NCBI RefSeq assembly: GCF_003482105.1
Contig: NZ_QULM01000001.1
Coordinates: forward strand, 868,001 to 932,000
Direction: 5' to 3'
Source of the DNA: Coprococcus sp. OM04-5BH
Lineage (GTDB): Bacteria; Bacillota; Clostridia; Lachnospirales; Lachnospiraceae
Length of the DNA stretch: 64,000 nt
Below the pieces are notes generated by a model. That model did not search any database and was not told the DNA's origin. It worked only from the letters and a program-made list of their open reading frames with translations. Positions 53,326 through 60,865 of this stretch are shown in pieces (within the stretch, counting starts at the first letter, position 1; each line of letters starts with the position of its first letter). The position numbers were made by a program, and so were the translations under genes.

Positions 53326-53754
53326 CCAAGAAAAACTTGGGATGAACAATTTAATAATCAGTTACAGATTTGCAAAGTAGTTTGCACTGCAGAGTATCTG
53401 TAGGTAGTAAATTTACGGGGCATGTACCTGGAAGATGAAAGTCACAGCTATCATATTAGTAGCCTGATGGATCGAAAGATGAAGGGTGAGAAGTTGGATG
53501 GAAATCTGGAAAAAGGATTCGGCATGTTGCGTAAGGATAATCAACCACAGAGGGCGAGAAGTTTGTCCTTATCCTCAAAAGGCTAAAAGAGGAGATAGTG
53601 CTTCTGATAATTCAGAAGGGCGTCGTGAAACACATTTTGTGGCTCGTCTGTAACTCCCGGAGGTGAGAACACCTCTTTGTACACGGGGCGATATAGGAGT
53701 CTAGAAGACTGGCGTGTACCTACATGCTTAGCATTAAGCATAGCCATGTAGACT
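53326..53754 (+). other. Hairpin-dense stretch without a confident gene
   Basis: Successive perfect stems: CCAAG/CTTGG (53326-53340); CAGAT/ATCTG enclosing GCAAA/TTTGC (53365-53400); AGGATAA/TTATCCT (about 53534-53575); CTTCTGA/TCAGAAG (53601-53618); GAGGTG/CACCTC (about 53660-53675); GTACACG/CGTGTAC (about 53679-53719) enclosing AGTC/GACT; CTACATG/CATGTAG (about 53719-53751) enclosing CTTA/TAAG. The density fits a folded RNA or a transfer/replication origin. It does not match a group II intron domain V that I can see. The strand is assumed. Confidence 0.5.
53422..53586 (+). CDS. Short reading frame of unknown status
   Basis: A 54-residue frame (starts MYLEDESHSYHISSLMDRK) inside the hairpin-dense stretch. 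The ribosome site GGGG is only one base from the ATG. I recognise no family. It may be a scrap of an old element gene or chance coding in a structured RNA, so treat it as doubtful. Confidence 0.2.
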   Translation: MYLEDESHSYHISSLMDRKMKGEKLDGNLEKGFGMLRKDNQPQRARSLSLSSKG

Positions 53755-53848
53755 ATATCACTTCCAAATTCAAATTTTGTCTATATGGCAACCAAGACTG
53801 ATTCAGAGACTAAGGAAGCACTTGAAGGAGCAGTATTCGGTTTATTTG

Positions 53849-54121
53849 CGAACCACAATGCTTGCAAACTCAGAGTTTGTGGCACTTTTGAAGCAGGCAA
53901 ACACAGACAGTTCCAAGATGGCAGAGGTTATCGGAGTATCAGAAGCACAGCTTAGATTTGTAACCAATACTGCATCGGGAATGGGACTTATCAAGTGCGG
54001 TTCAGTGGTGATTCCTTTTGATAATCAGATCAGTAAGGATACAGATTTGTACAGGCTGTATAATACCAACATTCATGAGAAGATTGCGGAACAGAAGAAA
54101 AAAGAAGCAATGCTGCAGTGA
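53849..54121 (+). pseudogene. C-terminal remnant of a VirB4-type conjugation ATPase
   Basis: About 90 residues starting RTTMLANSEFVALLKQAN and ending KIAEQKKKEAMLQ match the last part of VirB4/TraE-like ATPases that power type IV secretion in conjugative elements (the pieces ITNAxxGxGLI and xxVPFxN). The ATPase domains (Walker A and B) are missing. Upstream in frame there is no VirB4-like sequence; it is replaced by the hairpin-dense stretch. The break is therefore a deletion or insertion junction near 53849. In intact elements this gene lies near the CD1108-type gene found here at 57024. Confidence 0.75.
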
Positions 54122-54312
54122 TAACAGATGAATTTTTATAGAATCTATAGTATAATCAAGAGGTCGGATGAATATCCGACCTTGATGATAATAAATTAGA
54201 TATTCCCTATTTTAAAGAAAAAAGCATATAAGATTCGATATGAAAAATAAATAAGGAAGCAGTTCTAAAATGTATCATTTGTACCGGAGAACATGTGGCT
54301 GGATTTTAAGAT

Positions 54313-54420
54313 ATGCATATCGTACACTTTGACGAGAATATGTTGATTGGGGATGCAGCGGACCTGGATGCATTTATGGAAATGTATGGTGTGGAAGTAA
54401 TTTCCAAGGAATATTTGTAA
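54313..54420 (+). CDS. Tiny reading frame, possible gene scrap
   Basis: A 35-residue frame (MHIVHFDENMLIGDAADLDA and on) preceded by a stop codon two codons earlier and no ribosome site. It reads like protein (acidic, hydrophobic pattern) and may be the tail of a lost gene. The rest of 54122-54471 holds only a hairpin (GGTCGGAT/ATCCGACC, 54162-54181) and nothing else I can name. Confidence 0.2.
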   Translation: MHIVHFDENMLIGDAADLDAFMEMYGVEVISKEYL

Positions 54421-54471
54421 TTATTAGGGAAAAGAAAATTTGAATTTGCACTTCCATAAGGTGAAATGTAT

Positions 54472-54500
54472 TGACACAAAAAATACAGTATGATAGTATT
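54472..54500 (+). promoter_or_regulatory. Promoter of the ABC-F/Lnu resistance cassette
   Basis: TTGACA (54472-54477), 17 bases, TAGTAT (54495-54500). A leader of about 270 bases follows before the ABC-F start codon. Confidence 0.8.
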
Positions 54501-54543
54501 GCCATTAGAAGAAAGAAAGGCACATTTTGTGTAAGGTGAGGAA

Positions 54544-54558
54544 ATGATTAATAGATAA
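54544..54558 (+). CDS. Four-residue leader peptide MINR
   Basis: ATG ATT AAT AGA TAA preceded by AAGGTGAG at a suitable distance. Very short upstream frames are known to sense ribosome-stalling drugs before ABC-F genes. That this one is translated is inference. Confidence 0.4.
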   Translation: MINR

Positions 54559-54691
54559 TTTGATTTAAGTAAGACACATATAGTTATTGAGCCTGTAGAG
54601 AATAGGTTTGTTTTGTGTACGCTTAAGTTGGATTATCGCAAGAGGCATTTCCTTTGTTTTCCTTTTGGAAAAGAAATAAGGGTCTATTTAG

Positions 54692-54729
54692 CGAGTCTAT
54701 TTTTGCGTATGCAAAAAAGACTCGTTTTT
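54692..54729 (+). terminator. Attenuator-type terminator before the ABC-F gene
   Basis: CGAGTCT pairs with AGACTCG, with inner TTTTTGC/GCAAAAA and loop GTAT, then TTTTT. It stands 50 bases before the start codon and after the leader peptide, the classical layout for drug-induced read-through. Confidence 0.8.
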
Positions 54730-54778
54730 GTGTGTTCAAAATAATAATTGGCTCAGACTTCGAAAAGGAGAAACTTTA

Positions 54779-56323
54779 ATGTTGCAGATAAAAAAATTAA
54801 ATTTAACACATAAAAAAGACCTGAGAATAATTCTTAATGATTTCAACCTTGTGCTAAATGATGGAGATAAGGCAGTTATTATTGGAGAAGAGGGAAATGG
54901 GAAATCGACATTAATGAAGTGGATATACAATCCGTCGCTTGTAGAAAACTATATAGAAGCAGATGGGGAAAGGATAATGGGACACGAACGTCTTGGTTAT
55001 CTTCCGCAGGAGATGCTCGATGAAGATAAGGAAAAAACAATATACGAATATTTTTCTGAAGAGGAAATATTCTGGGAGAAAACGCCTAAAGAATTGTCTG
55101 TTATTGCGGGAAAATTTGGAATGAAAAATGATTTTTTCTACAGTAACCAGACAATGGGTAGTCTTTCAGGAGGCGAAAAAGTCAAGACACAACTTATGAG
55201 GCTTTTCATTCGCGATGTTTCTGTGCTGTTGTTGGACGAACCTTCCAATGACATCGACATTGCGACGCTTACATTACTGGAAAAAATCATAAATGACTGG
55301 AAGCACATTGTGCTTTTTATTTCACACGATGAAACGCTGATAGAGCGTACTGCCAACATGGTGATACATATCGAGCAGATTATACGAAAAACAAAGGCGA
55401 GATATACCGTGGCAAAGCTTCCCTATAGACGCTATGTGGAAGAACGGCTTCATAAATTTGAAATCCAAAAACAGCGGGCACTGAGTGACCGTAGGGAGAA
55501 AAAGATTCGCGATGAAAAATATCAAAGAGTTATGCAGAGTGTACAAGGTGCATTAAGAAGTTGTACCAGACAAGCACCGTCTGTTGCCAAAAACTTAAAG
55601 GACAAAATGCATACGGTTAAGGCAATGGAACGAAGATTTGAAAAAGAAGATGAAAATATGACTCAGATGCCGGAACAGGAAGAAGCAATCTTTGTCAAAT
55701 TAGGGGATGAAAACTCACACATTCCCGCAGGAAAAACGGTCATAGAATATGAACTTTCAAAGCTTGTGACTCCGGATGGCAAAAGAATTTTAGCAGAAGG
55801 AATTCATTTAAAAATAAAAGGTTCAGAAAAAATCTGTATGATAGGAGCCAACGGGGCAGGAAAAACGACTCTTCTAAAAAAGATAGCGGAAGAACTCCTA
55901 AATCGGAATGACATTAAAGCAGAATATATGCCTCAAACTTATGAAGACCTGCTGGATTTGGATGTTACACCGGTTGATTACCTTGATAAAACAGGAGATA
56001 AAGAAGAGCGTACAAGAATTAGAACATACCTTGGTTCACTTAAATACACACCAGATGAAATGGAGCATCCGATTCGGGAGTTATCAGGCGGACAAAAGGC
56101 GAAAGTGCTTCTCTTGAGGATGAGCTTAAGTGGTGCAAATGTTCTTATTCTGGATGAACCGACAAGAAATTTTTCACCATTGTCCGGTCCGGTAATAAGA
56201 AAAATGCTCCGAGAATTTCCGGGGGCTGTCATTAGCATTTCTCACGATAGAAAGTATATTGAAGAGGTGTGCGATAAAATATATCAGCTAAATCCTAATG
56301 GATTACAGCTAATTGGTGATTGA
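54779..56323 (+). CDS. ABC-F family ribosomal-protection-type ATPase
   Basis: A 514-residue protein with two ATPase domains and no membrane segment. The first has GEEGNGKSTLMKW and signature LSGGEK; the second has GANGAGKTTLLKK and signature LSGGQK. A basic linker of about 90 residues (YRRYVEERLHKFEIQKQRAL and on) lies between them and would reach into the ribosome P site. ABC-F proteins of this type displace lincosamides, streptogramins A, pleuromutilins or phenicols. Its nearest named class cannot be set by eye. Start ATG 54779 with AAGGAG 8 bases upstream; the frame opens earlier inside the terminator T-run. The Lnu-like gene follows. Confidence 0.85.
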   Translation: MLQIKKLNLTHKKDLRIILNDFNLVLNDGDKAVIIGEEGNGKSTLMKWIYNPSLVENYIEADGERIMGHERLGYLPQEMLDEDKEKTIYEYFSEEEIFWEKTPKELSVIAGKFGMKNDFFYSNQTMGSLSGGEKVKTQLMRLFIRDVSVLLLDEPSNDIDIATLTLLEKIINDWKHIVLFISHDETLIERTANMVIHIEQIIRKTKARYTVAKLPYRRYVEERLHKFEIQKQRALSDRREKKIRDEKYQRVMQSVQGALRSCTRQAPSVAKNLKDKMHTVKAMERRFEKEDENMTQMPEQEEAIFVKLGDENSHIPAGKTVIEYELSKLVTPDGKRILAEGIHLKIKGSEKICMIGANGAGKTTLLKKIAEELLNRNDIKAEYMPQTYEDLLDLDVTPVDYLDKTGDKEERTRIRTYLGSLKYTPDEMEHPIRELSGGQKAKVLLLRMSLSGANVLILDEPTRNFSPLSGPVIRKMLREFPGAVISISHDRKYIEEVCDKIYQLNPNGLQLIGD

Positions 56324-56407
56324 TAACAAAAAGGATGAAAGACTGACAAATTTCAGGCTTTTAGTGAGTTGGAAAGCATACAAAGATTTGAATTTGGAGG
56401 ATAGATT

Positions 56408-56905
56408 ATGGTACGTACAGAAGATGCATGTGAAATTATAAAATATGCTTTGCAAAACGAAATTAAAGTATATTTAGATGGCGGATGGGGTGTTGATGCA
56501 CTTCTTAAAAGAGAATCAAGAATACACAATGATATTGATTTGTTTGTTGAACTGAAACATTATCATGATTATATTTATGTGATTAAGCAGCATGGATTTG
56601 AGGAAGTAAATACTGATTATACAACGGATGGTCATACTGTCTGGAAAGATGATAAACAAAGAATCATTGATTTACATTGTTTTGAATTTACAGATGACGG
56701 AATTGTTTATGAGGGAGATATATTTCCATCAAAAACTTTTTCCGGTATTGGAAAAGTTGGAGATATAACTGTTTCTTGTATTGAACCATTGAGTCAGGTA
56801 ATGCTTCATTTGGGATATGAACACGATAAAAATGATGTGCATGATGTGATGCTGTTGTGTGAAACATTTCAAATAGCAATACCAGATGAATATAAGGAAA
56901 AGTAA
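56408..56905 (+). CDS. Lincosamide nucleotidyltransferase-like protein (Lnu family)
   Basis: A 165-residue nucleotidyltransferase. The fold signature GGWGVDALL (25-33) and the metal-binding HNDIDLFVE (40-48) match the Lnu(A/C)-type enzymes that add AMP to lincomycin and clindamycin. Length equals that of Lnu(C)-like proteins (about 164). The exact variant cannot be called by eye. Linked to the ABC-F gene (84-base gap, ribosome site GGAGG), giving two mechanisms that could act on the same drug class. Followed by a terminator. Confidence 0.8.
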   Translation: MVRTEDACEIIKYALQNEIKVYLDGGWGVDALLKRESRIHNDIDLFVELKHYHDYIYVIKQHGFEEVNTDYTTDGHTVWKDDKQRIIDLHCFEFTDDGIVYEGDIFPSKTFSGIGKVGDITVSCIEPLSQVMLHLGYEHDKNDVHDVMLLCETFQIAIPDEYKEK

Positions 56906-56956
56906 AATTTCAGTTTCATGTTGTTTTTAATAATTGAATATTGAATGATTTTACAT

Positions 56957-57003
56957 AGCCGTTAAGGAGTAATTTTTGCTCCCTAGCGGCTTATTTTATT
57001 TTT
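56957..57003 (+). terminator. Terminator of the resistance cassette
   Basis: AGCCG and GGAG pair with CTCC and GCGGCT, then TTATTTTATTTTT. It ends just before the ribosome site of the next element gene. Confidence 0.85.
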
Positions 57004-57023
57004 CAAAGTAGGAGGTGAGAAAA

Positions 57024-58946
57024 TTGAAAATTAGAAAGGTTGATGACAAGCCAATGGTCATTCACACCAAGGAGAAAGCCAAGATTCATGCCCACGAGCC
57101 AAAGGGTGCCAAGATTAAAGGCAGCAACATCTATACAGTAGAGAGAGGTCCTAAAACTATCGGTGCAAAGGTATCTGATGATAAAAAAAAGTCCTATCGC
57201 AAGAGCACCATTCATCAGTCAGAGCCGAAGAATAAGGGATTATCAAGATTCAAGCGAAACCTTAAAGAATCAAACATTTCCATCAAGACCAAGAACACCA
57301 ATATTCACATTGCAGGAAGAACAGGAGCACTTGCAGCTGGGGCAGTAACGGAGCAGGTGGAGGGTGGGCAGGAGGTATCGCAGGCAGCATATCTTGCATA
57401 TGAATCAAGCCGACCTGTTACCGGAACTGCTTCTAAGGGTGCAGCACTTTTCAGGAAAAAGGCGGCAGCCGAGGCAAAGAAGCGTATCAAGAAGGTAGAG
57501 GCAGGAAAGAAGCTGGCAAAAAAGACAGCAAAGAAAGCTGCCAAAGATACAGCCAAGACGGTAGCTAAAGAGACGGCAAAAGAAACAGCCAAGATTACTG
57601 CCAAGGTTGCAACGAAAACTGCTACAAAGGCAGCTGCTACAGCGGCAGGAACAGCGGTTGCACCGGGAGTAGGAACTGCAATCGGCATGGTAGCCGGATA
57701 TGCTGCAGGTGTGTCCATAGAGGTCAAGGATGAAAAGATGACCAACCGGAGCAGGAAGATAAAATTCTTTCTGGATAAGATGAAAGCACAGGAGAATCAG
57801 ACAGACAGCGTGGCAAAGCTGGTAAAGGATCTGATTGTGCGAAAAGCGATTACCTGGGTAAAGGCAGCGGCACCGATTGTCGGACTGGTGCTGTTGTTAC
57901 TTGTTCTTGTAGTTGCCACGATTGCTGTTCCGGTTATTGCGGCGATAGCAATCCTTTACAATTCTCCATTTGCTTTATTCCTGCCACCACTTGAATCAGG
58001 AGATACCGTGCAGACAGTAACGAGTGCTTATGTGCAGGAGTTTAACCGGGATGTGAACACGAAAGTGAATGAGCATACCGGATATGACCTTGGAGAGCTT
58101 GTATATGTGGATTATGAAGGTATGGAAGAAAACCCAAGCAATTACTATGACATCATGGCAGTCTATATGGTCAAGCATGGTGTCGGAGATACTGCAACAG
58201 TCATGAATGATACTTCTAAAGGCTGGCTGCAGGCAGTTGTAAATGATATGTGTTCATACACCACAAGCACAGGAACAAAGGATGTGGAAGAAACGGATGC
58301 AGACGGCAATGTGACTACTGTCACGAAGTCTGTTCTGTATGTGAATGTAACGCTGAAATCGTACAGGGATATGATTTCGGTCTATGGGTTTAACTCTGAT
58401 CATGTGGAAATGCTTGAGCAGATCATGAGTCCGGAGTTTATGGGACAGCTTGGATATGCCGGAAGCGGAAGTGGCGGCGGAGGCGGAAGTCCGGGAGTAA
58501 GCTCCATGACTGAGGATGAAATCAATGCCATCCTAAACGAAATTACAGACAGCAGGCAGAAAACAGTCTGCTCCTATGCACTACACAGAGTTGGTTTTCC
58601 TTATAGTCAGGATTTAAGAGACAGCGGTAACTATTATGACTGCAGTTCCTTAGCCTATTATTCATGGAAAGATGCAGGCGTGGATATTAGTTATGGCGGT
58701 GCAACCACAGCGGCAGCGGAGGCACAGGGACTTGATGAAGCCGGAAAGACTGTCTCCTTTGATGAGTTACAGCCGGGAGACCTTATCTTTTACAGTTTTA
58801 CAAGCAATGGAAGATATAAGAACATCAGCCATGTGGCAGTATATGTCGGAAATGGCAAGGTGGTAGAGGCACTTAATGAAAGTCTTGGTGTGGTCTACAG
58901 GGATGTGGCAAGCACAGGAAAGATTGTTGTGATAGGAAGACCATAA
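57024..58946 (+). CDS. CD1108-type conjugative-element protein with NlpC/P60 domain
   Basis: A 640-residue cell-wall hydrolase of conjugative elements (the CD1108-like family). A basic N-terminal region (MKIRKVDDKPMVIHTKEK) is followed by Ala/Lys-rich repeats (about 145-215), a membrane segment (about 290-320), a lysozyme/scaffold-like middle part, a Gly/Ser linker and the NlpC/P60 domain with Cys 540 (YYDCSSLAYYSW) and His 603 (NISHVAVYVG). It cuts peptidoglycan so the transfer channel can pass. Start: TTG 57024 gives the conserved beginning and has AGGAGG upstream; GTG 57015 is the alternative. Immediately before it is the resistance cassette. Confidence 0.88.
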   Translation: MKIRKVDDKPMVIHTKEKAKIHAHEPKGAKIKGSNIYTVERGPKTIGAKVSDDKKKSYRKSTIHQSEPKNKGLSRFKRNLKESNISIKTKNTNIHIAGRTGALAAGAVTEQVEGGQEVSQAAYLAYESSRPVTGTASKGAALFRKKAAAEAKKRIKKVEAGKKLAKKTAKKAAKDTAKTVAKETAKETAKITAKVATKTATKAAATAAGTAVAPGVGTAIGMVAGYAAGVSIEVKDEKMTNRSRKIKFFLDKMKAQENQTDSVAKLVKDLIVRKAITWVKAAAPIVGLVLLLLVLVVATIAVPVIAAIAILYNSPFALFLPPLESGDTVQTVTSAYVQEFNRDVNTKVNEHTGYDLGELVYVDYEGMEENPSNYYDIMAVYMVKHGVGDTATVMNDTSKGWLQAVVNDMCSYTTSTGTKDVEETDADGNVTTVTKSVLYVNVTLKSYRDMISVYGFNSDHVEMLEQIMSPEFMGQLGYAGSGSGGGGGSPGVSSMTEDEINAILNEITDSRQKTVCSYALHRVGFPYSQDLRDSGNYYDCSSLAYYSWKDAGVDISYGGATTAAAEAQGLDEAGKTVSFDELQPGDLIFYSFTSNGRYKNISHVAVYVGNGKVVEALNESLGVVYRDVASTGKIVVIGRP

Positions 58947-58996
58947 CAGGAAATTTGCAGAGAGGGCATAGTCCCTCTCTGAGACTGGAGGTAAGA

Positions 58997-60265
58997 ATGG
59001 ATTTAAAAGATATGATACTGGTAACAGAAAACGACAGGGGAACAGAGACAAATATGCTGATGACTCTGGATGATTATAAGAGTTTTATAGCAATTGATGA
59101 TATGTCAGAGCTTGCAGAAAATTTGTTGCAGCTTGGAAGGACACTTGGTGAAGCAGATAACTTCACAGAGTATTACAGGGCAGCAAATGTAACTGTATCT
59201 GCGAGATTCTGTCTGGATGATATTCAGCTCGGACATTTTCTTCAGGGATTTTATAACGATTCCAAAGAATTCCGGTTTGATAAAGAAGCCAGTTCTTCTG
59301 AATGTGTTGCAAAGCTTAAGGAGATTGGAATGACCGATAAGGGCTGGGTGGATGATTTTAACCTGCATTATGAAATGGAGAACCGCTCATTTGAAAGGGG
59401 ACAGACATTTCATAACTTCAATGACCATGATTACATGGTGCTTGAAGCATTATCACCAAGGAATCTTGTGGTGATGGATATGAAGTCAGGTTCCCTTACA
59501 ATCGCCCTTGGTGCGACAGAGTATAAGCGTTATCCGAAGGATGAGAAGCCTACAAAGGACAATACCACAATCGGGGTATCGTGGGAGCATGGCATTTATC
59601 TAGGTTCCACACTTTCAACTACAAATTTCAAGGCATACAAGAGGGAGTATGGCACACCGGAAAAGATAGAGGATATCTATGATTACAGGGCAAAGCTAAA
59701 GCAGAAGTTCTATTTTTATCAGGATATGTCAAAGGATGATGATGTACCAAAGAAGCTGCAGAATGACTTCCTTCACCAGATGTATGAGGATTTTGGAACG
59801 ATTGAAGAGGACTGTTTTTACGACAGGCTGGAAGATGCCTATGCAAGAATTAAGGAACCGGAGAAAGAGGAGACACAGAAGCAGGAGCGTACACAGGAAA
59901 TGCCGGAGTTTTCCGTAACTGTAACACCTTATGAGAGGGAAGGTAGTAACATCAAGGGACTTGCACGCATTTATTTTGAAAACAGTTTCATCGTAAATAA
60001 CATCAATATCGTGCAGGGCAAAGAGAAAATCTTTGTATCAATGCCTTCTTATAAGACAAAGCAGGTGGACGAGCAGGGCAAGCCAATCTACCAGGATGTC
60101 TGCTATCCGGTCACAAAGGATTTCAGGGAAAAACTCTATAATGAGATTATCTCTGAATATGAGAAAGCAAAGGATAAGAGCAACGAAAATGCAAGAGAGA
60201 GTGCAGAGAAACATCATGGCAATCCCGATAAAGAGAAGGACAAAGAGGCGACGCCCTTTCGATAA
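58997..60265 (+). CDS. Mobile-element protein with YodL-like region and SpoVG-like C-terminus
   Basis: A 422-residue protein. The N-terminal half (about 1-150) resembles accessory proteins of Lachnospiraceae conjugative elements with YodL-type domains (DDYKSFIAIDDMSELAENL). The last third holds a SpoVG-like domain (ARIYFENSFIVNNINIVQGK, then EKIFVSMPSYK, KLYNEIISEYEKA), clearly alignable with the chromosomal SpoVG in this window, with an insertion. The tail is charged and ends DKEATPFR. The start is ATG 58997 with GGAGG upstream. Role unknown; DNA or RNA binding is plausible from the SpoVG part. Confidence 0.75.
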   Translation: MDLKDMILVTENDRGTETNMLMTLDDYKSFIAIDDMSELAENLLQLGRTLGEADNFTEYYRAANVTVSARFCLDDIQLGHFLQGFYNDSKEFRFDKEASSSECVAKLKEIGMTDKGWVDDFNLHYEMENRSFERGQTFHNFNDHDYMVLEALSPRNLVVMDMKSGSLTIALGATEYKRYPKDEKPTKDNTTIGVSWEHGIYLGSTLSTTNFKAYKREYGTPEKIEDIYDYRAKLKQKFYFYQDMSKDDDVPKKLQNDFLHQMYEDFGTIEEDCFYDRLEDAYARIKEPEKEETQKQERTQEMPEFSVTVTPYEREGSNIKGLARIYFENSFIVNNINIVQGKEKIFVSMPSYKTKQVDEQGKPIYQDVCYPVTKDFREKLYNEIISEYEKAKDKSNENARESAEKHHGNPDKEKDKEATPFR

Positions 60266-60325
60266 TCAGTAATCAGAGTACAGGGGCGGCCAAGGCTGCC
60301 CCATTTACAGAATGGAGGAAACAGA

Positions 60326-60637
60326 ATGGATATGGAAGCAGGAAAAACACTTACCAATGAGGAGGTCATAAGAGAACTTCTCGACTTATTAAAGAAAAAT
60401 GCCATGAAAGAGCAGGCAAACGATGTATTTGAGATATGCAGCTATGTGGATGGACTGGAGAAAAAGATTGATTCCATGACGGAAGAACTCACCAATATGC
60501 AGAACCAGATCAAAGAAATGCAGGAAGATACTCTTGTCAATAATGCTAAAAAGGGCTTGACAAATAAAGGGTTAAGGAATATAATTAGATTCAGTATTAT
60601 ACAAGGAGTTAATAAATATGCGGCAAGGTATTCTTAA
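60326..60637 (+). pseudogene. Truncated DUF6674-like mobile-element gene fused to tet leader DNA
   Basis: The first 73 residues or so (MDMEAGKTLTNEEVIRELLD, then coiled-coil DSMTEELTNMQNQIKEMQED) match the start of a roughly 240-residue element protein. After NNAKKG the frame runs on into DNA identical in character to the tet(M)/tet(O) upstream region (codons for LTNKGLRNIIRFSIIQG). The true 3' part is lost, so the junction at about 60545-60555 marks the site where the tet module joined. Confidence 0.8.
60556..60584 (+). promoter_or_regulatory. Consensus promoter of tet(O)
   Basis: TTGACA (60556-60561), 17-base spacer, TATAAT (60579-60584): a perfect match to the housekeeping consensus. It lies a few bases after the junction with the truncated element gene, so the tet module brought its own promoter. 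Confidence 0.9.
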
Positions 60638-60641
60638 ATAA
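60618..60641 (+). CDS. Leader peptide MRQGILK of the tet module
   Basis: ATG to TAA over 8 codons with AAGGAG (60603-60608) at good spacing. GTATTCTTAAA inside it can pair with TTTAAGAATAC downstream. Together with the later hairpin this fits the attenuation leader known from Tn916 tet(M). Confidence 0.55.
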   Translation: MRQGILK

Positions 60642-60792
60642 ACTGTCAATTTGATAGTGGGAACAAAAAGTAGCAGTCCCGTTTCACTTTTAATATGGGG
60701 CTTAGTTTTTTGTACCCAGTTTAAGAATACTTTTATCATGTAATTTTATATGCCCGAAAACATATAAGTGTTTTGGGGCTATTGGAGTTATT

Positions 60793-60829
60793 TACCCAGT
60801 GATAGGAGTATTTATCACTGGGTATTTTT
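60793..60829 (+). terminator. Attenuator hairpin before tet(O)
   Basis: TACCCAGTGATA (60793-60804) pairs perfectly with TATCACTGGGTA (60813-60824) around an 8-base loop, then TTTTT. It lies 36 bases before the tet(O) start. This matches the transcription attenuator of Tn916 tet(M). Confidence 0.85.
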
Positions 60830-60865
60830 ATGCCCTTTTTTGGGTGTTGATAGGAGGAAAATCAC

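Noticed and set aside
53422..53754. Group II intron
   Set aside because: No 5' GUGCG-type start, no recognisable domain V hairpin and no intron-encoded reverse transcriptase were seen.
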